A stretch of DNA of 14,819 nucleotides, from NCBI GenBank assembly GCA_046727435.1, contig JBKPCR010000526.1, positions 1 through 14,819 on the forward strand. The letters are read 5' to 3'. The notes beneath the pieces were generated by a model that ran no database searches, was not told the origin of the DNA, and was given only the letters and a program-made list of their open reading frames with translations. Positions 7,586-14,026 of this stretch are shown here, piece after piece. Numbering within the stretch: the stretch's first letter is position 1; every line of letters begins with the position of its first letter. This DNA is from CAVPRW01 sp046727435 [NCBI: bacterium]. Lineage in GTDB: Bacteria > Tectomicrobia > Entotheonellia > J063. The position numbers and the translations under genes are program-made.

Positions 7586-8020
7586 ATGGCACCACGTGAG
7601 GAACAGGAAGCGGCAGTTCTCCGCGCCAATGAGCGGTTCTACGAGGCGTTCGAACAGCTCGACATTGAGGCAATGTCGATAGTCTGGCTGCATTCCAATC
7701 GGGCGCGCTGCATCCATCCAGGCTGGCGCACATTGCGTGGATGGTCCGCCATCAAAGAGAGTTGGATCGCGATCTTCAGCAACACGGAGGAGATCAAATT
7801 CACGCTCACCGCGGTCTCAGTGAATCTCTCCGACCAGATGGCCTGGGTGAGCTGTGTGGAAAACATCATCGATTCGGGCAATGCCATCCCCGTGGTCAGC
7901 ACCATTGAGGCCACGAATATCTTCGAGTGGGTTGGCTCGGAGTGGCGTCTGGCCCAACATCACGCCTCGATGGCAGTGCGTGAGCGCGACGATTCCGATT
8001 GGGATCCATCGCAGAACTAA
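7586..8020 (+). CDS. SnoaL/NTF2-like family protein
   Basis: A 144-residue protein with the cone-shaped alpha+beta NTF2-like pattern. An N-terminal helix (EEQEAAVLRANERFYEAF) is followed by VWLHS (33-37), the conserved CIHPGWRTLRG (42-52) and alternating beta strands ending WRLAQHHAS. This resembles the SnoaL_3/DUF4440-type group, often annotated as nuclear transport factor 2 family protein. Members range from small-molecule isomerases and cyclases to ligand-binding proteins with no known reaction, and I cannot assign a substrate. The start is ATG 7586 with GAGG about 8 nt upstream. The frame extends to an ATG at 7511, but that part lacks the family pattern and contains the repeats at 7548-7564. 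The stop is TAA at 8018-8020, followed almost at once by a large palindrome. Confidence 0.82.
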   Translation: MAPREEQEAAVLRANERFYEAFEQLDIEAMSIVWLHSNRARCIHPGWRTLRGWSAIKESWIAIFSNTEEIKFTLTAVSVNLSDQMAWVSCVENIIDSGNAIPVVSTIEATNIFEWVGSEWRLAQHHASMAVRERDDSDWDPSQN

Positions 8021-8064
8021 GCTGATAGGACCGAGACGAATGTACATTCGTCTCGGTCCTCAGC
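8021..8064. repeat. 32-bp perfect palindrome with extended arms; operator or hairpin
   Basis: GGACCGAGACGAATGT (8028-8043) is followed immediately by its exact reverse complement (8044-8059). The outer bases GCTGA (8021-8025) and TCAGC (8060-8064) also pair, leaving a two-base TA bulge. As RNA this would be a very stable hairpin, but no T-run follows on either strand, so it is not a standard intrinsic terminator. It lies directly after the SnoaL-like stop codon and about 45 nt before the LLM start. A TetR-like operator is another possibility (inference). Confidence 0.85.
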
Positions 8065-8109
8065 CTTGAGTCCCGTCGTCAAGGCATTCCCCTCGGGGAG
8101 GGGGCGCGC

Positions 8110-9132
8110 ATGCGCTTTGGGATGGGTGGGTACGCGCTAGAGCAGGTGAACACACATGGGGGGGCGGTGGTTGGCCGAGACCTGCTGGCCGATGCCATGC
8201 TGGCGGAGGAGTTGGGCTTCGATTCGCTGTGGGTAGCGGAGAACCATTTTTCCGTCGATCGCCAGTGTTCCTCTCCATTCGTCATCGCTGGCGTGCTCGC
8301 CGGTGTCACGCACCACATCCGCATCGGGGTGTTCTCCATTCTCACTTTCGCCCATCCGCTGCGCGTCGCCGAAGATGCGGCGACCCTCGACCTGATGTCC
8401 GGCGGACGACTGATGCTCTGTTTCGGGACAGGGTATCGAGCGGAGGAGTTCGCCGCTTTCGGGATCGCCATGCATGGCAAGGGGGCACGCTTCCGAGAGT
8501 GCCTGGACGTGGTGCAAAAGGCGTGGGCGGGGCCATTCATGCATCACGGCAAACACTTTCGCATTCCCACAGCGGTCGAGGACGCGTCAGCTGAGGCGGG
8601 CGCGGTCGCCGTCCTGCCACAACCACTGCAAACGGCCATGCCGATTTGGATGGCGGCGTTCGGCAATGTCAGCGTGAAACGGGCCGCACGCTTGGGGTAT
8701 CCGCTGCTGCCAGCAGCGCTGGAATCGATCCCCGAATTGCAGGCAAAATATCAGCTCTATCACGCCACCTGGTGTGCAGGAGAGCGCACGGCGCCGCCCG
8801 CGGCGGTGCCACTGATGCGCGTGGTGTACGTCGCACCGCAGGCCCATGCTGCACATCAGGAGGCCGAAGCTGGACTCATGCAGACATACGGCCGCTATCG
8901 AAGCTGGGGATTGCTGACCAACGCCGGGAACGATTATGCAACCTTGGCCAGGGACCGTTTTATCATCGGCGACCCTACCCAGGTCATCGCAGAGATCCAG
9001 CGCTATCGTGAGCTCTTCGGCATTACCTATCTGATCTGCCGCATGGCCATGCCCGCCGTTCCACATGAGCACATCCAGCGCTCGATGCGCCTGTTCAGCG
9101 AGCGCGTTGCCCCGCACTTTAGCCACGCGTAA
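8110..9132 (+). CDS. LLM-class flavin-dependent oxidoreductase (luciferase-like monooxygenase)
   Basis: A 340-residue TIM-barrel protein of the bacterial-luciferase superfamily. These use reduced FMN (or F420 in some branches) with O2 to oxidise organic substrates. The family signatures are in order: ADAMLAEELGFDSLWVAENHF (26-46), the strand IRIGVFSILTFAHPLRVAED, LDLMSGGRL (93-101) and FGTGYRAEEFAAFG (104-117). A mid-protein GKHFRIPTAV and a C-terminal GDPTQVIAEIQRYRELFGITYLI follow. The length is normal and no break is seen. The start is ATG 8110, preceded by a purine-rich GGGGAGGGGG. The substrate cannot be deduced. A separate flavin reductase would be needed if it uses FMNH2, and none is in the window. 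Confidence 0.9.
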   Translation: MRFGMGGYALEQVNTHGGAVVGRDLLADAMLAEELGFDSLWVAENHFSVDRQCSSPFVIAGVLAGVTHHIRIGVFSILTFAHPLRVAEDAATLDLMSGGRLMLCFGTGYRAEEFAAFGIAMHGKGARFRECLDVVQKAWAGPFMHHGKHFRIPTAVEDASAEAGAVAVLPQPLQTAMPIWMAAFGNVSVKRAARLGYPLLPAALESIPELQAKYQLYHATWCAGERTAPPAAVPLMRVVYVAPQAHAAHQEAEAGLMQTYGRYRSWGLLTNAGNDYATLARDRFIIGDPTQVIAEIQRYRELFGITYLICRMAMPAVPHEHIQRSMRLFSERVAPHFSHA

Positions 9133-9174
9133 CGACTGCTGTGGACTGCGTCAGGGTGCGATCCACTCCGCCCT

Positions 9175-9202
9175 TTGCTCATCGTGTCGAATGGGATACA
9201 AT
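9175..9202 (+). promoter_or_regulatory. Candidate promoter for the MFS operon
   Basis: TTGCTC (9175-9180, 3/6) and TACAAT (9197-9202, 5/6) are 16 bp apart in the 243-nt gap before the MFS gene. An alternative, TTGACG followed after 17 bp by CATGAT, begins near 9282. Neither is verified, but the gap suggests a separate transcription unit. Confidence 0.35.
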
Positions 9203-9375
9203 GCGGGCTACTCCGTGCGTGAGCGGCACGCCCTGGCACGACAGAGCTGGGATGAGATATTTGCGTCGTCATATCGTTAATTGACGACCGCAGGATAACC
9301 CGGCATGATGGACAGGTCCGTCGCAAGCACAGCCATAGCGGATGTTCGAGACATAGACCTGGGGGAATCAGACGA

Positions 9376-10626
9376 ATGGCGGATGATCATGCAGCAGTAG
9401 CCCAGGAGATGAGCGTCGGTGCGCGGATCGGTGGCGCCTCCACGGTGGTCACGTTGGTCAGCGTGGCTCATGCCTTTTCCCACGCCTATGGGGCGCTCCT
9501 CCCCCTGATCGTGCCCTTCTTCCGCACCGATTTGCAGCTCACGTATACGCAATTAGGCCTCATCTTTTCGCTTTCGAACCTGGTCTGGAGCCCACTGCAG
9601 TTAGGCTTTGGTGTGCTCGGTCGCTATTATTCACGCAAATTGATTCTGGGCCTCGGCCATGTGTGTCAAGGTCTGTCGATTATCGGCACCAGCATGGTCC
9701 ACGGCTTTGGCGACCTGTTGGGCTGGCGCATCATCGGCCGCATTGCGGACGCCCCGCAGCATCCCATCGGCAACGCGCTGATCTCGCAGGGTTTCCGTGC
9801 CGATCGCCGGGGGCTGGCACTGGCCATCAACGCAGCAGGCTCAAATCTGGGCACCGTGGCCGTGCCCCTGCTCGGTGGGTTTTTGATCGCTACCCTGGGT
9901 TGGCGGAGCACCCTGATGCTGTTTGGCCTGCCCGGCGTCCTGATCGGCATTCTGCTCCTCAGTCTCTTGGAAGAGAATCGTGGCAACCATCATCAAGGCC
10001 AGTCACCGGTGCAGCTCGGCACCGAGGTCTGGGCCCTGCTCAAGCATCGTGATGCCTTGCTCCTCCTGGCGTCTCATGTCATCGGCGCCGGTGGACGTGG
10101 GCTGGGCGTCGCCACGATCTATGTCCCCTTGTATCTCTCTCAAAAGCTCCAAGTGAACGAAGTCCAACTCGGCATCCTGTTGACCATTATGCTGGCTGGC
10201 AGCGTGATCGGCCCGCTGATCGCCGGACCGTTATCCGACCGCATGGGTCGGAAGCCGGTGTTGCTAGGGGATTACGTCCTCGCCTGCCTGTGCTTCGCCG
10301 GGCTCCTCGCCGTCGGTGGTAGTTCTTGGACGTTGCCAATCGTGCTGACGGTGACCGGCATTGCGGTGTATTCCGAAGGCTCGCTCATGCAAACCGCGTT
10401 GGCAGATGTGGCCGACAAAACTTCGATGGAAATGCTGTTTGGCCTCTACTTTACCGTGGGCTCAGCGATCGGCGCCCCATGGGCGTTCCTGATCGGCGCC
10501 CTGGTGGATGGCTACGGCTTTGCCGCGGCGTTCGCGGCCATGGCAGTCTCACAGGTGCTCGCAGCACTGGTGCTCATACCCGTGCGCTTGCGCCAGACGG
10601 TCCGTGCCGTCCCTAGTCACCCGTAA
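9376..10626 (+). CDS. Major facilitator superfamily transporter
   Basis: A 416-residue integral membrane protein with about 12 hydrophobic segments in two halves, joined by a hydrophilic loop at about 197-225. The clear MFS motif A sits in the second half: GPLSDRMGRK (284-293). The corresponding position in the first half (GRYYSRK, 82-88) is degenerate and lacks the usual Asp. The opening pattern AHAFSHAYGALLPLIVPFF resembles the Fsr (fosmidomycin-resistance-type) and related exporter branch, so efflux of a small molecule is the likely role (inference). The start is ATG 9376 with GGGGGA about 9 nt upstream. It is the first gene of a close-set unit with the three following genes, which suggests export or import linked to their chemistry. 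Confidence 0.88.
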   Translation: MADDHAAVAQEMSVGARIGGASTVVTLVSVAHAFSHAYGALLPLIVPFFRTDLQLTYTQLGLIFSLSNLVWSPLQLGFGVLGRYYSRKLILGLGHVCQGLSIIGTSMVHGFGDLLGWRIIGRIADAPQHPIGNALISQGFRADRRGLALAINAAGSNLGTVAVPLLGGFLIATLGWRSTLMLFGLPGVLIGILLLSLLEENRGNHHQGQSPVQLGTEVWALLKHRDALLLLASHVIGAGGRGLGVATIYVPLYLSQKLQVNEVQLGILLTIMLAGSVIGPLIAGPLSDRMGRKPVLLGDYVLACLCFAGLLAVGGSSWTLPIVLTVTGIAVYSEGSLMQTALADVADKTSMEMLFGLYFTVGSAIGAPWAFLIGALVDGYGFAAAFAAMAVSQVLAALVLIPVRLRQTVRAVPSHP

Positions 10627-10664
10627 CCCTGCAACCTCGCTCTCGGACGGAGGCGCACGACCCC

Positions 10665-10847
10665 ATGGACAGGTTGTTGAGGGCCATTACCGTCCATAGA
10701 ATTCCCGGCAAAGAGATCTGCGGTGTCGTTATCCTGGAACAGCACGCAGATGGATCATGGACCGGGACCTGCAGTAGGTGTGCGAAGCTCTTTTATCATG
10801 ACAAAGACCCCACCTTCGAGCGGCAGGTATTGGCGCTGCGCAATTAA
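10665..10847 (+). CDS. Small CxxC hypothetical protein
   Basis: A 60-residue protein I do not recognise. It contains CSRC (36-39), an earlier Cys at 19 (EICGVVIL) and a strand-like middle (GVVILEQHADGSWTG), so a small metal-binding or redox-active fold is possible. Two more cysteines or histidines for a full zinc site are not obvious apart from H12 and H45. The ATG at 10665 has GGAGG about 11 nt upstream. It is 38 nt after the MFS gene and 50 nt before the diiron gene on the same strand, so it sits inside the unit. The main doubt is whether such a short frame is translated; its SD and placement argue for it. Confidence 0.55.
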   Translation: MDRLLRAITVHRIPGKEICGVVILEQHADGSWTGTCSRCAKLFYHDKDPTFERQVLALRN

Positions 10848-10897
10848 CGCGCGCGCTCAGAGGTGATGGCGTAGGCGAAATTCCACCAAGGAGTTCA

Positions 10898-11794
10898 ATG
10901 GCCCAGCTTACACGCTACAGAGCAATTTTCGCACCGGCATCGCCGTCAGATCGCAGGCTCGCTTTTGAGGACTACTGGGCCTACCTGCTCATACGGGACG
11001 GAGCCCTGCACGAGGAGGCGCAAGCGCTCGAGCACAAGACGGGGTATTATCAACGTCTGCAGACACGCCCAGTCCACGCTCGGCAATCGCTCACCCCTGC
11101 GCCGACCATGGCCGCCCTGGCGGACCTGCTGGCCACCCAACACCGGACTCAGGCCGACCGACGTCTGCTTGCCCTCACGATCATCTATAAGTTTGCCAGC
11201 CATGAGGCCGCTGGAATTCGGGCCGCATGGCTGGTGACCCCCTCGTGGGAGCGCTGCAGGAACCTGACCGATCGGATTACCCGCTACCACCTCTGTGAGG
11301 AGTTCTGCCATCTCCGGCTCTTCGCCGAGATGTTCAAGGTGTTCGCGTTAAGTGTGGAGTGGCCCTTGTTCTCCTGGCCGATGCGCACAGCGTATGGGGC
11401 GTTTGCCCGCTGTCCCAATTGGTTACTCGCCCCCATTGCATTCGGCAGCGAGGTCATGGGCATGATGTTTTACCGGCACATCTGGCGCGTGCTGGAGGAC
11501 GTTTTCGCCACCGAGCCGGAGGCGTTAGAACGGCTGCACGAATTGCTGGGTGAGATCATGGTCGACGAACTGGGACACATCGGCGAGCGCCGGAGCTTTC
11601 TCGGCCATACCGGGGTTACATTGGCGCGCAGGCTCTTGCCCGTAATGATGCGCCGGTTTTTCGCCGACATCCCAGAAGCCGAGGTCATTCTTGATGTCAA
11701 TCAGATGGTACAAGAAGCACTAGTGTTCGACTACAGTGGCATCGATGTGGCGATCACCGAGCGCGCCTGGATTCCAGCCTACTGCCAGGCCTAG
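10898..11794 (+). CDS. Ferritin-like diiron carboxylate protein
   Basis: A 298-residue, mostly helical protein. Four metal-ligand motifs appear in ferritin-like order: E103 (SHEAAGIRAAW), E135-x-x-H138 (EEFCHLRLF), E185 (FGSEVMGMM) and E224-x-x-H227 (VDELGHIGE). This is the E/ExxH/E/ExxH pattern of class II diiron oxidases and oxygenases, so O2-dependent oxidation of a small molecule is the best inference. The exact family (N-oxygenase, desaturase-like, or other) is not clear. The region about 150-180 (WPLFSWPMRTAYGAFARCPNW) is hydrophobic and could line a substrate channel or touch the membrane. AAGGAG lies about 6 nt before the ATG. It falls between the CxxC gene and the cysteine hydrolase gene in the same unit. 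It differs clearly from the diiron protein at 12730, with 32/50/39 residue spacing instead of 30/50/30. Confidence 0.75.
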   Translation: MAQLTRYRAIFAPASPSDRRLAFEDYWAYLLIRDGALHEEAQALEHKTGYYQRLQTRPVHARQSLTPAPTMAALADLLATQHRTQADRRLLALTIIYKFASHEAAGIRAAWLVTPSWERCRNLTDRITRYHLCEEFCHLRLFAEMFKVFALSVEWPLFSWPMRTAYGAFARCPNWLLAPIAFGSEVMGMMFYRHIWRVLEDVFATEPEALERLHELLGEIMVDELGHIGERRSFLGHTGVTLARRLLPVMMRRFFADIPEAEVILDVNQMVQEALVFDYSGIDVAITERAWIPAYCQA

Positions 11795-11824
11795 TCCTAC
11801 AGTGGTAAAAGGAGCAAGCGCCCC

Positions 11825-12376
11825 ATGAAACGAGCACTCGTAGTCGTCGATGTGCAGAATGAATATTTTTCTGGTCTGCTGCCTATCACCCACCCCCAAG
11901 GGCACTTGACCAACATTCTGCGGGTCATGGATGCGGCAGCGGCCCATGACATTCCTCTTGTGGTGGTTCAGCACACCTTTCCGCAGCCCGACAAGGCCTT
12001 CTTCCAGCGCGGCACACCCCAGTGGGAACTGCACCCGGAGGTGCAGGCACGACCGCATAACCTCTTGATTGAGAAACATCTGCCTGGAAGTTTTACCGGA
12101 ACGGCGTTAGAGCCCTGGCTGCGCCAGCAGGGCATCGAAACGGTAGTGATTGCGGGCTACATGACGCATATGTGCTGTGACACCACCGCGCGGCAGGCGG
12201 TTCATAGGGGTTTCACCGTGGAGTTTCTGAGTGACGCGACGGGGACCTTGCCCCTGAATAACGCAGCAGGGGAGGTTAGCGCCGAGGAATTACAGCGGGC
12301 CATTTTGTGTGCGCAGCAGATGCTGCTCAGTGAGGTCATCAGTACGGACGCGTGGTGCCGGCGGATTGCCGAATAA
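11825..12376 (+). CDS. Isochorismatase-family cysteine hydrolase
   Basis: A 183-residue alpha/beta hydrolase of the isochorismatase/nicotinamidase-like superfamily. The Asp-Lys-Cys triad is visible: D9 (LVVVDVQNEYF), K84 (LIEKHLPGSF) and C117 (GYMTHMCCDTTARQA). C118 replaces the more usual Val next to the nucleophile. The C-terminal helix contains the usual AEELQRAIL. The length fits the smaller cysteine hydrolases that cleave amides, ureido groups or vinyl ethers. Substrates in this superfamily vary too much to name one. AAGGAG lies about 10 nt upstream of the ATG, and the gene begins 30 nt after the diiron gene, so it is the last gene of the MFS-led unit. Confidence 0.9.
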   Translation: MKRALVVVDVQNEYFSGLLPITHPQGHLTNILRVMDAAAAHDIPLVVVQHTFPQPDKAFFQRGTPQWELHPEVQARPHNLLIEKHLPGSFTGTALEPWLRQQGIETVVIAGYMTHMCCDTTARQAVHRGFTVEFLSDATGTLPLNNAAGEVSAEELQRAILCAQQMLLSEVISTDAWCRRIAE

Positions 12377-12465
12377 CCTGAGATGAGTTCGCCTTGTGCT
12401 TGAGGTCGCCCGCGTAGGACAGGCTGGAGTCTTGCAGTGCTTCAACCAACCACACGGGGCCATAC

Positions 12466-12714
12466 TCAGAGGAGTATCGCCGAAGCCGCAACCACTCGAG
12501 GTGAACAACCTACGATGTAAGTAATCTTGGCCCCAGCGTCCAGGCCAGCACGCGTCAACATCCTCAAGTACCAGCCGTAGGCCGGCAACTCGGGCGCTCG
12601 AAAGCTCAGAATGTGCACGGCTGGATGGCTGGGATGCACTTGACAGGTCAGGTGCCTACGTGCTAGCGTCAGACGGCAGTACGAGGCACGATAATCACCC
12701 GGCGATGGAGTAAA
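12466..12714 (-). pseudogene. Possible decayed coding fragment
   Basis: An 82-codon stop-free frame with no good start. Its translation has a protein-like stretch (AVHILSFRAPELPAYGWYL, then TRAGLDAGAKITYIVGC). It has no ATG or SD at its open end, and it overlaps the promoter and SD region of the plus-strand diiron gene. It may be a remnant or a chance open frame. I recognise no family. Confidence 0.18.
12640..12669 (+). promoter_or_regulatory. Candidate promoter for the second diiron gene
   Basis: TTGACA (12640-12645, 6/6) and an extended TGC-TAGCGT (hexamer 12664-12669, 3/6) are 18 bp apart, about 60 nt before the ATG. The -35 is perfect and the -10 weak, partly offset by the TG extension. 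Confidence 0.4.
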
Positions 12715-12729
12715 TCAGGAGGAGACATC

Positions 12730-13710
12730 ATGGGATCCGGGGAATGGGTGGTCACCACGACCTTCGAATCGGTGCTGACCTGGAACTATGACGTCGCGCA
12801 TCAGGGGCTCCGTGATCTCTACGAAAAAGCCAAGCGCGAGCAGTGGAACGTCTCGGTCGACGTGGACTGGAGCCCGCCGGTGGACCCTGAAGCTGAAATC
12901 CTCCTCGACCATGAAAACCCGCATGTAGCGCTGATACAAGACTCGGCGATCTGGCGCAAGATGACGCCGCAGGAGCGCGCAGCCTTGCGGTACGAGACCC
13001 TCGCCTGGAACCTGAGCCAGTTCTTGCATGGCGAGCAGCTGGCGATCTTTGTCGCCGGTCAGCTCGCGGCCGCGGTCCCCTGGATCGATGCCAAACTGTA
13101 TGGCAGCACGCAGGTGGTCGACGAGGCGCGGCACGCCGAGGTATTTTCGCGCTATCTGCGAGACAAAATCGGCAAGGAATACCCGCTCGCCGACTCCACC
13201 CACTCCATCTTCAACACCATCCTTACCGAATCCCGCTGGGATTTTAAGTATCTGGGGCTGCAAGTGGTGCTCGAAGGGCTCGCTATGGGGCTGTTCTCCC
13301 GCATGTACGGCGCGGCAAAAGAGCCGATCCTCCGGCGTGTCCTCAAACTCGTCATGCAGGATGAATCGCGGCACTTCGCCTTTGGCAACCTATCCTTGCG
13401 GCGGTTCTACGATGACATGCCCGAGCACGAGCGCCATGAGCGCGAGGATTTCGCCTATGAAGTCTGCGCCTGCATGCGCGGGCGTGTCTTCCCGGTGGCC
13501 GCGTGGGAGACGATCGGCCTGCCCGTCGACGCCTGCATGACGGCAACGCGCCAGGGGGCGCGTCAAAGCGGGGCGCAGAAATCTGCCTTTAACCGAGTAG
13601 TGCCGGCCTTGAAGGCGGTGGGTTTGCTGAGTGATCGCATCCGCCCTCATTATGCCAACATGGGCCTCCTGAAGTATGAAGATGCCCCCATCGAGCCTGA
13701 CCTTGACTGA
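12730..13710 (+). CDS. Diiron oxygenase/ferritin-like protein (RNR R2-like fold)
   Basis: A 326-residue helical protein with a textbook diiron centre: E102 (FLHGEQLA), E132-x-x-H135 (VDEARHAEVF), E182 (VLEGLAMG) and E212-x-x-H215 (QDESRHFAFG). The spacing is 30/50/30. This is the R2-like/ferritin superfamily to which AurF- and CmlI-type N-oxygenases, R2lox and many unassigned oxidases belong. No radical-transfer tyrosine of true ribonucleotide reductase R2 can be assigned, and no large subunit is nearby, so a nucleotide-reductase role is unlikely. It should be a soluble O2-activating oxidase of unknown substrate. The ATG at 12730 has AGGAGG (12717-12722) 7 nt upstream. It is the only gene between two sizeable gaps, so it probably forms its own transcription unit. 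Confidence 0.82.
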   Translation: MGSGEWVVTTTFESVLTWNYDVAHQGLRDLYEKAKREQWNVSVDVDWSPPVDPEAEILLDHENPHVALIQDSAIWRKMTPQERAALRYETLAWNLSQFLHGEQLAIFVAGQLAAAVPWIDAKLYGSTQVVDEARHAEVFSRYLRDKIGKEYPLADSTHSIFNTILTESRWDFKYLGLQVVLEGLAMGLFSRMYGAAKEPILRRVLKLVMQDESRHFAFGNLSLRRFYDDMPEHERHEREDFAYEVCACMRGRVFPVAAWETIGLPVDACMTATRQGARQSGAQKSAFNRVVPALKAVGLLSDRIRPHYANMGLLKYEDAPIEPDLD

Positions 13711-13869
13711 AGCTCTGGAGAATCGTGCCGGCAGGAGGCCATGCTCTCTTCCACCGCATCGCCCATCCACGTTCATGCTCCCAAGCACGTCACCTGCGAC
13801 GGAAAGCGTACTTGGCGGCGGAGATAGATTATTCGGGTCATACGCATCTCCCAGGTTGCATTCCACGCA

Positions 13870-13898
13870 TTGACAGGCACAGGTGCGCCCTTTAGAAT
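13870..13898 (+). promoter_or_regulatory. Sigma-70-type promoter for the GNAT gene
   Basis: TTGACA (13870-13875, 6/6) and TAGAAT (13893-13898, 5/6) have the optimal 17-bp spacer. Transcription would begin near 13905, leaving a leader of about 120 nt that includes the hairpin at 13969-13993. Confidence 0.65.
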
Positions 13899-13958
13899 GA
13901 GCCCGATGTTCCCCTCATGCCAAGCGCTCACGCAGCACATGTCTACTTGAAGAGGCAA

Positions 13959-13998
13959 GGGAACACACTTCCCTCTCCCTCAGGGTGAGGGAACACAC
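13959..13998 (+). repeat. Hairpin flanked by 10-bp direct repeats in the GNAT leader
   Basis: TTCCCTCTCCC (13969-13979), loop TCA, then GGGTGAGGGAA (13983-13993) form an 11-bp stem with one mismatch. GGGAACACAC occurs at 13959-13968 and again at 13989-13998. CCCTCTCCCTCAGGGTGAGGG-type palindromes are common dispersed intergenic repeats in GC-rich bacteria. No T-run follows, so it is not a standard terminator. Confidence 0.6.
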
Positions 13999-14026
13999 GC
14001 CGGCGATGTGATGAGGGCTCCGCGAT

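Larger units (their letters stand above)
12377..12729. other. Intergenic region upstream of the second diiron gene
   Basis: A 353-nt gap. It contains a small hairpin ATACTC-AGAG-GAGTAT (12462-12477), a possible gene remnant on the minus strand (12466-12714), a candidate promoter at 12640-12669 and the AGGAGG of the next gene (12717-12722). I see no further gene, RNA or repeat. Confidence 0.5.
13711..14026. other. Intergenic region upstream of the GNAT gene
   Basis: A 316-nt gap. The first 150 nt show nothing I can support; frames there are short and lack start signals. The right part holds a strong promoter (13870-13898), a hairpin repeat (13959-13998) and the ribosome-binding GAGGG (14013-14017). 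Confidence 0.5.

Noticed and set aside
12290-12508. 72-codon minus-strand frame overlapping the end of the hydrolase gene
   Set aside because: It is largely antisense to the conserved 3' end of the cysteine hydrolase gene, has low-complexity composition and no start signals.
12730-13710. Naming the protein ribonucleotide reductase beta subunit (nrdB) or AurF
   Set aside because: It has the diiron motif only. There is no large reductase subunit nearby and no assignable radical tyrosine, and sequence alone does not show AurF-specific features.
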